Assembly (NCBI GenBank): GCA_050013075.1
Contig: JBEKFZ010000010.1
Coordinates: forward strand, 12,787 to 76,786
Direction: 5' to 3'
Source: JBEKIK01 sp050013075
GTDB lineage: Bacteria > Planctomycetota > Planctomycetia > Pirellulales > Thermoguttaceae
DNA: 64,000 nt
Part shown: positions 1 to 8,465 of the stretch, piece by piece
Layout: each line of letters begins with the position of its first letter
How positions within the stretch are numbered: the stretch's first letter is position 1
Made by a program: the position numbers and the translations under genes
The notes under the pieces: model-generated
Database searches by the model: none
What the model was told of the DNA's origin: nothing
Seen by the model: the letters and a program-made list of their open reading frames with translations, nothing else

Positions 1-116
1 CTGCCGATCATCACACCCACGATAGTCAATGGTTTTCCCTGATAATGGGCTTGAATCTTTTCGGCCAGTTGTACGATGCCTTGTTTGAGTTGGTCTTCGG
101 TTAGTAGGGTTTTCAT
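1..116 (-). CDS. hpt: Hypoxanthine phosphoribosyltransferase, N-terminal part only
   Basis: Only the first 38 codons lie in the window. The peptide starts MKTLLTEDQLKQGI and continues to a strand-forming LTIVGVMIG, matching the N-terminus of bacterial hypoxanthine phosphoribosyltransferase (helix LTEEQ...GV..LA, then the first beta strand before the PRPP loop). That enzyme salvages hypoxanthine or guanine to IMP or GMP in the cytoplasm. An AAGGA ribosome binding site lies 8 bases before the ATG. The catalytic part lies outside the window, so the identification rests on a short stretch; another phosphoribosyltransferase is possible. Confidence 0.7.
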   Translation of the reverse strand, partial: MKTLLTEDQLKQGIVQLAEKIQAHYQGKPLTIVGVMIG

Positions 117-152
117 TGAATGATTCCTTACAGCGTTTGGGGGTAATACACC

Positions 153-208
153 TCAGAGCCGGGCCGTGTCGGGTGCGGAAATGCCGGGGCGACACGCCCC
201 GGCTCTGA
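153..208. repeat. Dispersed hairpin repeat, family A core (copy 1)
   Basis: A 56-base imperfect palindrome with arms TCAGAGCCGGG and CCCCGGCTCTGA around a GGGTGCGGAA centre. Near-identical cores occur at about 29729-29784 and 63741-63796. It lies between hpt and the Lpt-like gene and is not coding. The flanks of this copy are less similar to the other two than the core is. Confidence 0.8.
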
Positions 209-315
209 CTTTGATATCTGTTTTCGCGACCGGTTATTCTAATTGATATCGTATGAAAATCCCAGATTGAATTTATATAAGGCTGCGGAGGCGGACCAGT
301 CAAGCAATGAGGGGA

Positions 316-334
316 GTTTTTGGATAGGCTCTTA
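316..334. repeat. Single terminal arm of a MITE-like repeat
   Basis: The sequence GTTTTTGGATAGGCTCTTAG matches one terminal arm of the inverted-repeat element at 43939-44075. It contains the TAA stop codon (332-334, minus strand) of the Lpt-like gene, so a repeat remnant appears to set the end of that reading frame. Confidence 0.5.
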
Positions 335-3300
335 GTTTTTCCCCGGGGTGATTTCCAGGGACCGGGCGTCGATGACCCTTATGCTATTGGTTTTGAGATT
401 ATATTCGAATTTCCGAAAAGAAGTTTTTTCCAAGGGTGCCCCGGGTTGTTTTTGTCTATACAATTCGGCTAGTGTACGGCCGTTGCCTTCGAGGATCAGC
501 AGATTTTTAGCCTCGGAATAGGTTATCCGATGCGCCCGGGCAGTGAAAACGCCGTCGCCGCCTTCCGCCACCGCGTTTTCAGAGGCTTCGGCTTCGATGG
601 TTTGGCCCTTGCCCGCGGGCAAAGGCATCTGGTTAATCTTAAGCTGATTGCAGTGCAACGCGATGCCTTTAGGCCCCAATTTATCCTGCTTTTCGGGATC
701 GATCATAGCCGACCAATCGAACACGGGCGCGTAAGCCGCGCCGATTTGTTCTTTGAAGATTACTTCACCCTGATTGACATTGCCCGCGATCAAACCCGGA
801 AAACTGCCCTTGATCGAACCCTGAAAGCGAACGTGCAGGCAATAAAGCTGATTGTTTGGCTGATCGGAATTGGGGGCGACGTTATTGACGGCAGGCGTGG
901 CCGGACGCCCGCCGAGCAATCCAGCGCCGAGTTGATTTTGTTTATGGTCAACGGAATTGAGAAAGACCCTGTTGAGCCATCCCGGGCCGCCTGCCGATAA
1001 GGCTCCGCTTTGCAGGTTTATCGCCAGATCGGCCACTTGCATGCGGTCGTATGAGATGGGTTGCCCTCGGATGTCGATCGAATGGTTTTCCAAAAACACG
1101 CCGCCCCAGCAAGAAAGATTTTCAACCGCGTTCTGATCTTGATCTTGCAGTTTGGAATCGGAAAAACTGATGGGACGTTTAAGTTTAGCCTCTAAAATAC
1201 TGGTTTGCAGGTGAAATTGGGGCGTGGACGCGGACACGGATTCCTCGAACTTTGCCCTGCTTCCGTCGAAATCCATGCCTTTTTGCCAATCGATCAACAA
1301 CGTGCCTGACACGACTTTTGGCTGCCCGGCAGCGATCGATTGCCCGAACATGTTGTCGGATAAAGGGACATCCATGCGGCCGGGGCCTTCGATCCACAGG
1401 CGGTTTATGCCCTTATTCAGATTGATATTCGAGCCGGTCAATCCCAGGCCGCGGGCTTCGCAGTGGGCGGGGCGGCCAGTGACTTTCACCACGGTGTTTT
1501 GCAAAAAGAGGTTTGTGCCGTGGAGGCGATCGCCTTGGATGAGGATCGGGCGCTGGTCCGGGGCCGAGGTTTGCGTTTCCTCCAGGCGCACGCCGTCTTG
1601 GATCACGAGATCCACAATGTCTTCTATCTGCTGATCGTTCAATATCATGCGGGCCTGGAGCTTTCCGCCGCTGATTTTAAAATGTTGGCGACTTGCCTCA
1701 GGCCGGGCCGAGGCGGCCTGGCTTTGATTCGCGGCTGCGTTTTGGCCTTGATTGGCGGGCAAGGTCGACGACTGGGATGAAGGCGAATGCGGGGTGTCTT
1801 TTTGCTCGAACCACACTTCCAATTGTTGTTCCAGCGCGGCGGTCAACTGCGTGGAGTCGATGGTTACCTGGTTTTGGGCCTTCATGTAGTTGGGCATAAA
1901 ACCCGATTGGCCGCGAGGGCCGCCCGATGGGGTTTGCTTGAGCCAGAAGAAAATTTCCTTGGCACCCAAGATTCCGAACCCTGGGTAGTTTAAAACAGCT
2001 CCCCCTGTAAACGAGATTACCTGGTACTGATCCTTCGGTTCGATATGTAATTTGTCGTTCCAGCGGGCTTCGATGCGGCTTTGGGGATTGTCGCCGAATT
2101 GTCCGATTAACCAGCCTGGACCTTGTGCCGCCGCTCGGCCCGGGCTGTTTTGCCCCAGGGATTGATATTGCAGGCTCTGGCCGTGGATTTTATTTGTTCC
2201 TTGGCGGAGAAAGACTTCGGGGCCGCCGTCCAGAGAGATCAGTTTGGTTTTAATGTTGTACTCCAATCGTTCGGCCTGGCCGGTAAGGTTTTTCGTGGGC
2301 GCGTTGATTGTGACCGAATGGCCCCGGGCTTCGATCCGCTCCGGCTCTAGGTTGGATAAATTATCGGAATCGGGCTTGGAATTATCGCGCGCGAGAAAAT
2401 ATATCGAGAGCAGTTCGGATTGAATCTGGTCGGACGGGCCGTTCGGATTCACGCAGTAAACGAAGACTTTATCGGCGAAACTCGCCACGCGCTTAACGAC
2501 GTTGAAGGTAAATGGACCATCACAGGTGATATCAATGGGCTGATTGGAAAAGTCGGCCGCGGACATTAAGCCATTGGTTTGATTAGGCGCGGGAGAGGTT
2601 CCTGCCTGGGCTGAGGGGGCTGATTCGAGATGCACACCTTTGATGTGCCGCATCTCGAACAGTTCCACACCCGTGACGCTGGGAGCGTTCCTGTCTTCAC
2701 CGATTTTCGACGGGTCGGCAAGCAGCTTGATGTGCATGTCTCGGCCGCTGCCGGAGTTTTTCCCCCAGGTAAATTCCACCTGGTTAAGGGTCCATACTTC
2801 TTGCTCGTTCAATTGCACTTCGCTAGTGTGGATGAGCAGATCGTCTTCCGGGCCGGGCGATTTGCCCTGACTGCTGATGGTTATTTTGCCCAACAAAGAA
2901 CCGCCTACCAGCCGGCCGATCTTCAGACTGCTAAGATCGATGGGTTTGTCGAATTTCAGGATCGCTCCTTCCGGGGCCTGGAGAATGATGGATTGCCGTA
3001 GACGCTGGGCTTCGTCCTCGGCCGGTCCGTCCCATAGGAAGACCATCGTGCAAGGCTCCAATTTCACCCGGCCATCGTCTAAATTTTTGTAGTTTTCCAG
3101 TAAGATCATTACCTTGTCGTTTTCCAGAACTTTTGTTTTTTTCAGATCCAAGGCGCCGGGCGGGAAGATTTTTTCCAACTGGGCGATGCGTTGATCCGCT
3201 CCGGTCTCGGATGAATTGCCGCCGGCGATTGTTCCGGAAGGCCCCGCAATGCTCGGCTCGATAAGCGGCACCGCCACCCGCGCGTATATCAAGTAAGCCA

Positions 3301-3346
3301 TCAACACAATGGCAAAACTAACGGCGGTGTGAATCAAACGGGGCAT
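332..3346 (-). CDS. Large OstA/LptA-LptC-like envelope protein
   Basis: 1004 residues with one N-terminal membrane segment (about residues 7-30, a signal anchor) and a long beta-rich, Gln/Asn-rich periplasmic part. Stretches at about 270-400, 550-650 and 930-1000 have the alternating OstA/LptA pattern: 'ADKVFVYC', 'GQAERLEYN', 'GTNKIHGQSLQY', 'FTARAHRITYSEA'. LptC is anchored by one helix and passes LPS to LptA, which bridges the periplasm. Both are about 180-200 residues in proteobacteria, so this is roughly five times longer. It lies downstream of kdsD and kdsC on the same strand, exactly where lptC-lptA stand in proteobacteria. I infer a role in LPS transport, perhaps combining anchor and bridge. 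No lptB-type ATPase gene is adjacent in the window. No clear ribosome binding site precedes the ATG. Confidence 0.6.
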   Translation of the reverse strand: MPRLIHTAVSFAIVLMAYLIYARVAVPLIEPSIAGPSGTIAGGNSSETGADQRIAQLEKIFPPGALDLKKTKVLENDKVMILLENYKNLDDGRVKLEPCTMVFLWDGPAEDEAQRLRQSIILQAPEGAILKFDKPIDLSSLKIGRLVGGSLLGKITISSQGKSPGPEDDLLIHTSEVQLNEQEVWTLNQVEFTWGKNSGSGRDMHIKLLADPSKIGEDRNAPSVTGVELFEMRHIKGVHLESAPSAQAGTSPAPNQTNGLMSAADFSNQPIDITCDGPFTFNVVKRVASFADKVFVYCVNPNGPSDQIQSELLSIYFLARDNSKPDSDNLSNLEPERIEARGHSVTINAPTKNLTGQAERLEYNIKTKLISLDGGPEVFLRQGTNKIHGQSLQYQSLGQNSPGRAAAQGPGWLIGQFGDNPQSRIEARWNDKLHIEPKDQYQVISFTGGAVLNYPGFGILGAKEIFFWLKQTPSGGPRGQSGFMPNYMKAQNQVTIDSTQLTAALEQQLEVWFEQKDTPHSPSSQSSTLPANQGQNAAANQSQAASARPEASRQHFKISGGKLQARMILNDQQIEDIVDLVIQDGVRLEETQTSAPDQRPILIQGDRLHGTNLFLQNTVVKVTGRPAHCEARGLGLTGSNINLNKGINRLWIEGPGRMDVPLSDNMFGQSIAAGQPKVVSGTLLIDWQKGMDFDGSRAKFEESVSASTPQFHLQTSILEAKLKRPISFSDSKLQDQDQNAVENLSCWGGVFLENHSIDIRGQPISYDRMQVADLAINLQSGALSAGGPGWLNRVFLNSVDHKQNQLGAGLLGGRPATPAVNNVAPNSDQPNNQLYCLHVRFQGSIKGSFPGLIAGNVNQGEVIFKEQIGAAYAPVFDWSAMIDPEKQDKLGPKGIALHCNQLKINQMPLPAGKGQTIEAEASENAVAEGGDGVFTARAHRITYSEAKNLLILEGNGRTLAELYRQKQPGAPLEKTSFRKFEYNLKTNSIRVIDARSLEITPGKN

Positions 3347-3358
3347 GAGGGAGGGGGG

Positions 3359-3410
3359 GCAGGGTTCAGGGTTCGAGATTCAGGATTTGGGATTCTGGGT
3401 TCTGGATTAA
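3359..3410. repeat. Low-complexity heptamer-like repeat
   Basis: Degenerate tandem units of the type GGGTTCAGGGTTCGAGATTCAG between kdsC and the Lpt-like gene. Similar spacer repeats with other unit sequences occur elsewhere in the window. Confidence 0.6.
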
Positions 3411-3470
3411 TAGGGGGTGGTCAGTTTACTGACCACTTTTTTATTGACCACTTTTTGAAATCCACCTCGC

Positions 3471-3488
3471 GAAACCGCAAGCGGTTTC
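3471..3488. repeat. Palindromic repeat GAAACCGCAAGCGGTTTC
   Basis: An 18-base inverted repeat, preceded by GC. The same motif occurs at 39947-39963 and 59217-59232, with partial copies near 24107, 43625 and 47346. It always lies between genes, close to a gene end. Confidence 0.7.
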
Positions 3489-3501
3489 ATTGTTAAATTC
3501 A

Positions 3502-4029
3502 TCACTCATCACTTAAAAATGCTTGAATTAATTGCTCCCAACGGCGTTGGGATTTTAGGATTAATTCAACGGTTTCGCGCACCGCGCCTGCTCCGCCGCG
3601 TTGGGTAGTGACATAATGGGCGGCCTTACGGAGTTCCGCGCAGGCGTCGGCCACCGCCACGCCAAAACCCACGCCGCACATGACGGCCAGGTCCGGCAGA
3701 TCGTCGCCTATGTAACAGGCCTGATCCGGACTGAGCCGCAACTCGGCCAGGATTTGCCGCATTGCGGTTTGCTTGTTTTCCACGCCTTGCCGGATGACGT
3801 CGATGCCCAACTCGGCAACGCGCAGCTTGACGATCTGCGAACTGCGCAGAGTGATCAGGCCGAAACGGTAACCCGCCTTTTGCCATAAATGGATGCCCAT
3901 GCCGTCGCGGACGTGAAATCGCTTGGTCTCCACGCCTTGGTTATCGATAATGATGCGGCCGTCGGTCAGTACGCCGTCAACGTCGGACAGGATCAGGCAA
4001 ATGCGTTGGCAGCGATCGTCGAGGTTCAT
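3502..4029 (-). CDS. kdsC: 3-deoxy-D-manno-octulosonate 8-phosphate phosphatase (KdsC)
   Basis: 175 residues, the normal length for KdsC, a HAD-superfamily phosphatase that removes phosphate from KDO-8-phosphate in the cytoplasm to give KDO for LPS. HAD motif I is DVDGVLTDG with Asp16 and Asp18; motif III is YIGDDLPDL with Asp109 and Asp110. Motif II reads LITLRSS where ITGRSS is usual. The frame is open upstream to an ATG at 4062 inside kdsD, but the ATG at 4029 is preceded by AGGTGGGAG and gives the expected N-terminus, so I chose it. The kdsD stop ends 16 bases upstream, consistent with co-transcription. Confidence 0.9.
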   Translation of the reverse strand: MNLDDRCQRICLILSDVDGVLTDGRIIIDNQGVETKRFHVRDGMGIHLWQKAGYRFGLITLRSSQIVKLRVAELGIDVIRQGVENKQTAMRQILAELRLSPDQACYIGDDLPDLAVMCGVGFGVAVADACAELRKAAHYVTTQRGGAGAVRETVELILKSQRRWEQLIQAFLSDE

Positions 4030-4045
4030 ACTCCCACCTACCTGA

Positions 4046-5161
4046 TTATGCTTCCATTTCACCGTCGCCTTCAGTCACTACGCGTAAAGGAACCAAAGGA
4101 ATTTCGGCGTTGGGGGCAATTTTGGTTGCCGGTGATTTTGTCGGGAGTGGTTCCTTGGGCAAAAGTGCAACCACGTCGGTGATGTCGATAAGTCCGATCG
4201 GTTTGTCCGAGGCGTCGACCACGGGCAATTCGCTGATTTTTCGCTCTGACATAATAGCCACAGCGTCGGTCATCATCGAACCGGCTTGCACGCGCAGCGG
4301 ATTGGGGGTCATCACGTTGCGGATCGGACCGTCCAGGTCTTTGTCGCGTCGCTGCTCGAAGAGCCGGGCAAGATCGCTATCGGTGAAGATGCCGGATAGA
4401 ACGCCTTGGACATTGACCAGCATGGTTGCGCCCGTGCGCCGGCCGGGCTTGCCTACGCGGATCAGCACTTCGCGCACGGTTTGATCGTCCCAGGCCAGGC
4501 GGCAATGCTGCATGGGGCGCATGTGATCCTCGACCTTGCTGAGTTTATTGCCCAGGCTGCCGCCGGGATGAAATCGGGCAAAATCCTCGCGCCTGAAACG
4601 CCGCATCCGACTGGTTACCAGGGCCAGTGCGTCGCCTACGGCCAGCATTGCCGTGGTGCTGGTGGTTGGAGCAAGCCCCAATGCACATGCTTCTTGCAGG
4701 TTGCCCAGCTCGATGGTCACAGTGGCGGCCTGGCCTAGCGTGCTCGTGCGTTGACTGGTAATGGCCAAAATCGGCACGCCCAATTCGTTTAGCGACGGTA
4801 GGAGACGAACGATCTCTTCGGTTTCACCGCTTTGAGACAGGATCAAGACCACGTCGTCGCGGTGGATCCGCCCCAGATCGCCGTGGACTGCCTCGGCCGG
4901 ATGCAACCAGTGGCTGGGCGTTCCGGTGGAAGCAAGCGTGGCCATGATTTTTTGCCCAATTACCCCTGCTTTACCGATGCCGGTAACAATCACGTTTCCC
5001 CGGCATTGATGGAGCAGTTTTAGCGCATGGCAAAACTCGCTATCCAATCGGTTGGCCAACTGACCAAGGGCACGGCCCTCGATCTGTATGATCTGCCGGG
5101 CATAGCCGAGTTGTTCGAAGGGGCTAAGATTCCCAGATAGAGCAAGTGCTTCCGTGCTCAT
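4046..5161 (-). CDS. kdsD: D-arabinose 5-phosphate isomerase with CBS pair (KdsD/KpsF)
   Basis: 371 residues. Converts ribulose 5-phosphate to arabinose 5-phosphate, the first step of KDO synthesis. An N-terminal SIS domain carries IVTGIGKAGVIGQKIMATLAS, the conserved HPAEAVHGDLG and LSQSGETEE; two CBS domains follow (about 215-340: 'HMRPM', 'GIFTDSDLARL', 'VMTPNP', 'ISELPVVD'). The C-terminal 35 residues extend past the usual family end. The frame is open to 5473, but that extension is non-homologous and runs through a dispersed repeat; the ATG at 5161 follows a GGATGACGGA-type leader and starts the recognisable protein. It heads the kdsD-kdsC-Lpt-like run. Confidence 0.93.
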   Translation of the reverse strand: MSTEALALSGNLSPFEQLGYARQIIQIEGRALGQLANRLDSEFCHALKLLHQCRGNVIVTGIGKAGVIGQKIMATLASTGTPSHWLHPAEAVHGDLGRIHRDDVVLILSQSGETEEIVRLLPSLNELGVPILAITSQRTSTLGQAATVTIELGNLQEACALGLAPTTSTTAMLAVGDALALVTSRMRRFRREDFARFHPGGSLGNKLSKVEDHMRPMQHCRLAWDDQTVREVLIRVGKPGRRTGATMLVNVQGVLSGIFTDSDLARLFEQRRDKDLDGPIRNVMTPNPLRVQAGSMMTDAVAIMSERKISELPVVDASDKPIGLIDITDVVALLPKEPLPTKSPATKIAPNAEIPLVPLRVVTEGDGEMEA

Positions 5162-5668
5162 AATTCCGTCATCCTTGACTAAAGACACTATATATATTGA
5201 GAAATAGGTAGGATGATTGTACCGCCGGAACCTGGATGGAGCAATGAAAGTTTTTTTGGAACATAACTTATTGTAGTGAATGAAGTTATGCTTCTGAATC
5301 CTCCTGTAAATCCATGACCATTGGTCGCGGTTGTGGAAAAACAGACTTAGGGAATCTAACAATACCCAGCCACCCTCACCCCCGGCCCCTCTCCCGCGAC
5401 CAACCTTCGGTCGGTGCCCGGCGAGGGGAGTATTGTTAGAATTCCTTATTATGCCCATTTTTCTCGCGACCACTGGTCGCGGCTTTACAAACGATCCTTT
5501 GAGCTATCATTGTATTACACTTAATTCAACAACATTAATCTTACCCATCTCTAGGCGGGAGGCTTTGGAATTGTTTTATAAATGTACCTCCCTGGCGACA
5601 AAAAAGAGACGCTGTAGAATGATTTGTTCCAATAAAGTAGCAGTGAATTAAAGGAGTTATAAAAGATC
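5162..5668. other. Divergent intergenic region with repeats
   Basis: About 500 bases between kdsD (minus) and the aldolase gene (plus); promoters of both should lie here, but I could not fix -35/-10 pairs. It holds repeat family B copy 1. Two short near-copies of GACCAYTGGTCGCGG (5315 and 5467) flank that element. Confidence 0.6.
5349..5447. repeat. MITE-like inverted-repeat element, family B (copy 1)
   Basis: Terminal arms AGGGAATCTAACAATACCC and GAGTATTGTTAGAATTCCTT pair with each other. The interior is rich in CCCTCACCCCC and CCCTCTCCCGCG. A second copy lies at 63627-63708 with the same arms but a shorter centre. Confidence 0.75.
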
Positions 5669-6658
5669 ATGATTGTTACTACTAAACAACTTTTCCAACA
5701 TGCCTACGGCCGGTATGCCGTGGGGGCTTATAACATCAATAACCTGGAGCAGACTGTGGGGTTGTTTCGGGGAAATTTAGGCAAGGTAAAAAAGAATGAT
5801 GAGCCGGTCGATGCCGTGAAAAGCGCCCCGTTTATCATTCAGATCTCCCGCGGCGCACGGGATTATACGGATAAGCGTTTTCTCGAGGCCATGATCCGCA
5901 CTGCCGATCAGGTCTTTCCGGAGGCCATTTTCGCCGTGCACCTTGACCACGGCACCGAAGAAGTTTGCTACGATTGCATCCAGAGCGGTTTTTACAGCTC
6001 GGTGATGATCGACGCCTCGCACGAACCATTTGAAAAGAACATCGAGATCACCAGACGCGTGGTCGAGCGTGCGCATGCCAAAGGGATAGTGGTCGAGGCC
6101 GAATTGGGCCAGCTCGGCGGAGTGGAAGAAGACGTGGTGGGCAGCGTAAAGCTGACGGATCCAGCCCAGGCGGCCGAATTTATACAGAAGACGGGCTGCG
6201 ATTCGCTGGCCGTGGCTATCGGCACTTCGCACGGGGCGTTCAAATTTTCCGGCAAGCAGGGCCTTCATTTCGATGTGCTGGAAAAGATACAAAAGGTTGC
6301 ACCCAAGAATTTCCCGCTTGTTATGCACGGATCGAGCAGCGTACCCAAGGACTGGGTTGATCGCATCAACGCGGCCGGCGGAAAAATGAAGAACGCCAGC
6401 GGCGTGGATGAAAATCAATATCTGCCCGCCGCCAAGATGGGCGTGTGCAAGGTGAACATCGACACCGACGGCCGGCTGGTTTGGTGCGCTATCCATCGCG
6501 AGTCGTTCCGCGACGACCCGGCCAACTTCGACCTGCGTCCGCCGGGAAAGTTATTCATGGCCGCTTACGCTGAATACATTGCGCACAAAAACAGCAAGTT
6601 GGGGTCCGCAGGACAGCTCAGCGACGTGCGTAAGGCGATTTCTCGCGGGAAAAACTGA
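5669..6658 (+). CDS. fba: Class II fructose-bisphosphate aldolase
   Basis: 329 residues, zinc-dependent aldolase that cleaves fructose 1,6-bisphosphate in glycolysis or forms it in gluconeogenesis. The catalytic Asp93 and zinc ligand His94 lie in HLDHGTEE; further zinc histidines are His188 (GTSHGAFKF) and His220 (VMHGSSS). The phosphate-binding region VNIDTDGRLVW is present near the C-terminus. The ATG has a strong AAAGGAG about 12 bases upstream. The gene is single and is followed by a clear intrinsic terminator. Tagatose-bisphosphate aldolase is related, but the overall form fits fructose-bisphosphate aldolase. Confidence 0.95.
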   Translation: MIVTTKQLFQHAYGRYAVGAYNINNLEQTVGLFRGNLGKVKKNDEPVDAVKSAPFIIQISRGARDYTDKRFLEAMIRTADQVFPEAIFAVHLDHGTEEVCYDCIQSGFYSSVMIDASHEPFEKNIEITRRVVERAHAKGIVVEAELGQLGGVEEDVVGSVKLTDPAQAAEFIQKTGCDSLAVAIGTSHGAFKFSGKQGLHFDVLEKIQKVAPKNFPLVMHGSSSVPKDWVDRINAAGGKMKNASGVDENQYLPAAKMGVCKVNIDTDGRLVWCAIHRESFRDDPANFDLRPPGKLFMAAYAEYIAHKNSKLGSAGQLSDVRKAISRGKN

Positions 6659-6675
6659 ATTTATACGGTATTTAA

Positions 6676-6702
6676 CCCCCGATGAACACATCGGGGGTTT
6701 TT
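6676..6702 (+). terminator. Intrinsic terminator of fba
   Basis: Perfect stem CCCCCGATG / CATCGGGGG with an ACA-type loop followed by TTTTT, 18 bases after the stop codon. A near copy at 63833-63860 shows it also belongs to a dispersed repeat. Confidence 0.85.
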
Positions 6703-6775
6703 CATATTTAGCCCCCAATGAGCATACCGGGAGGTTTTTTCGTAGCGGCCTTCTGCCGCGCCAGGGATTAGGACT
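6676..6775. repeat. Dispersed repeat, family D (copy 1)
   Basis: The terminator hairpin, a degenerate second CCCCCAATG...CCGGGAGG hairpin, and then CGTAGCGGCCTTCTGCCGCG and CCAGGG. The same order of parts is seen at 63833-63892. Confidence 0.6.
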
Positions 6776-7244
6776 ATTGGATACAAGGCATTCATTGTAC
6801 GGACCTCGTACGTTAGCCGGCATGGGTTAGTGTACGAAAAGGCATCTGGCTACGAAAATTTGAGGAATCTGCGTGAAAATAAGCAGTCATATCGGGATTA
6901 ACAATTGCGTAAACTTTGCGGCCTGCTCCCCTGGGTAAGCGGGGAAACATTCTATATCAGGCCAAGGACTATGTGCAAGCAAATCCGCGCAACTTAACGC
7001 ATATTACCAGTCTTGAGATTAAGGGCTGGTTGCTCTCATGATTCTGCGTAACCTCTATATACGGTCGGATCGTGGAGAATTCGACGTTGAGCAAGGCACA
7101 AACTCTGACGGTCGCGGCAAAATGGCAAAATGGATAAGAAGTTTTACTCCCTGTCGAGATTGTCATTTTAACTACTCTTTCCGCCGAATCATTAAAAAAG
7201 GCTTAGCGCGTTTATTCCTCTCTTTCAGATCAGGAGAACAAGTC

Positions 7245-8375
7245 ATGAAGACGTTCGTGCGACAAGCACTGCTGTTATTGGCAGTCATTGTAGTGTGCCA
7301 GACAGGGATTGCTCTGGCCGGAGACTATTACTGGGTATCCAGCGAAAAAACCGATGCGGCAAGTGCGGCCGGCGATCAAAAGGCCGCGGCGCCGGCACAA
7401 TCGCCATGCTCGGAGGGATCGGTTTGTTGTTCCGACAATGCCTGTGACGGCTGTGCCTGCTCGTCATGCGATTGTTGTCGGACCTGGTACGTCGATTACC
7501 GAATCCAGGAGAAGATCGGCTACACGTCCTTCGAGTTCGGTGGTTATTCGCCTGACATCGGACCGTTTACTCCATTGAGTAAGCTCGACTATTCCTTGAA
7601 CTCTACGTGGACCGGTCTGCGGCTTGGAATGGAGACATGCACTTGGGACATTCACCTCGAATGGTTGATGCCCATGGTGCAGCACATCGACGGGGGTATG
7701 TATGACTACGACTGGAACACTAAATATATCCAGCCACAAAACGACCCCAGCCGTCTCGATAGCCTATCTCATGCTGCAACACGATGGAATGACGGACAGC
7801 AGGTCAATCTTGAAGCGGACTATAAATATTCGGATTGCATTTGGGGCATGCCGATTGAATTCTGGCCATTGGCTGGATTCCGGTTCCAACGCTTCGACAT
7901 GACGGCCTACGGCGGCTATCAAATCGTCTCAAGAAATAATGTTTGGGGTCCCCCTGACCGCCCGTTCGATAACCAGGGAGATGGTCTTACAATCAACCAA
8001 CAATACTACACAGGTTACATCGGTTTTCAACTCCGCAGATGTATTGAGCGGGAATGCAAGCCGCCGGTCAACTTGATGTTCCAATTTGATTGGGGCGGAA
8101 CCGGTGCTTACATGGTCGATCACCATTTGCAACGTGAGACCGACATGTACTCGTTGATGAGCACAGGCGGAGATACGGTGCACTTAGCCCTCAGCGGCGA
8201 TGTCCCTCTTAACTGTCATCTCAGCCTCGGATTAAGGGCCGATTACGAAAGAATTCGCACTACCGGTACGATGACCCAAGTACAAGATGGAGAAGTGACT
8301 TATACAGGTAATTACGGCGTGTTGGTCAAGTCCGAACAGACCGACATCACGGCGTACCTGCTATACACTTTCTAA
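7245..8375 (+). CDS. Secreted outer-membrane beta-barrel protein with Cys-rich linker
   Basis: 376 residues. Signal peptide about 1-26 (KTFVRQALLLLAVIVV, cleavage after ALA). Residues 55-78 hold nine cysteines (CSEGSVCCSDNACDGCACSS and on). From residue 82 the sequence alternates polar and aromatic residues as in barrels: 'SKLDYSLNSTWTGLRLGM', 'WPLAGFRFQRFDMTAYGG', ending in the aromatic YLLYTF typical of outer-membrane proteins. The form resembles the omptin / Protochlamydia outer-membrane protein fold; I cannot confirm protease residues. The ATG at 7245 has AGGAGA 7 bases upstream; the open frame to 7038 is not used in this call. The Cys-rich linker recurs in the protein at 42039-43478. Confidence 0.7.
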   Translation: MKTFVRQALLLLAVIVVCQTGIALAGDYYWVSSEKTDAASAAGDQKAAAPAQSPCSEGSVCCSDNACDGCACSSCDCCRTWYVDYRIQEKIGYTSFEFGGYSPDIGPFTPLSKLDYSLNSTWTGLRLGMETCTWDIHLEWLMPMVQHIDGGMYDYDWNTKYIQPQNDPSRLDSLSHAATRWNDGQQVNLEADYKYSDCIWGMPIEFWPLAGFRFQRFDMTAYGGYQIVSRNNVWGPPDRPFDNQGDGLTINQQYYTGYIGFQLRRCIERECKPPVNLMFQFDWGGTGAYMVDHHLQRETDMYSLMSTGGDTVHLALSGDVPLNCHLSLGLRADYERIRTTGTMTQVQDGEVTYTGNYGVLVKSEQTDITAYLLYTF

Positions 8376-8411
8376 TTTGCAGCACAAACAATCCCTTACC
8401 ATACGACCCTT

Positions 8412-8439
8412 GGGGCGGCAGTGCGAACACTGCCGCCCC
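8412..8439 (+). terminator. Hairpin after barrel-protein gene
   Basis: Perfect 12-base stem GGGGCGGCAGTG / CACTGCCGCCCC with a CGAA loop, 36 bases after the stop. No long T run follows, so it may equally be a member of the GGGGYGRCAGT hairpin family found at 10860-10920 and 59260-59332. Confidence 0.55.
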
Positions 8440-8465
8440 TCGGTGTTTATAGGTGTACGAAAAAA

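Larger units (their letters stand above)
6659..7244. other. Intergenic region, terminator, repeat and leader
   Basis: Contains the aldolase terminator, repeat family D (6676-6775) and then about 450 bases with no gene I can support. The frame of the next protein is open here upstream of its signal peptide, but without coding character. Confidence 0.5.

Noticed and set aside
5162..5473. 104-residue N-terminal extension of KdsD
   Set aside because: It runs through the family B repeat, has no family similarity, and the ATG at 5161 gives the normal KdsD start with a leader sequence.
5777..6496. 239-codon open frame opposite the aldolase gene
   Set aside because: It is the antisense of a well-supported enzyme gene and its peptide shows no family pattern; high-GC codon use opens such frames.
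7038..7244. 69-codon upstream extension of the barrel protein
   Set aside because: A signal peptide and AGGAGA ribosome binding site mark the start at 7245.
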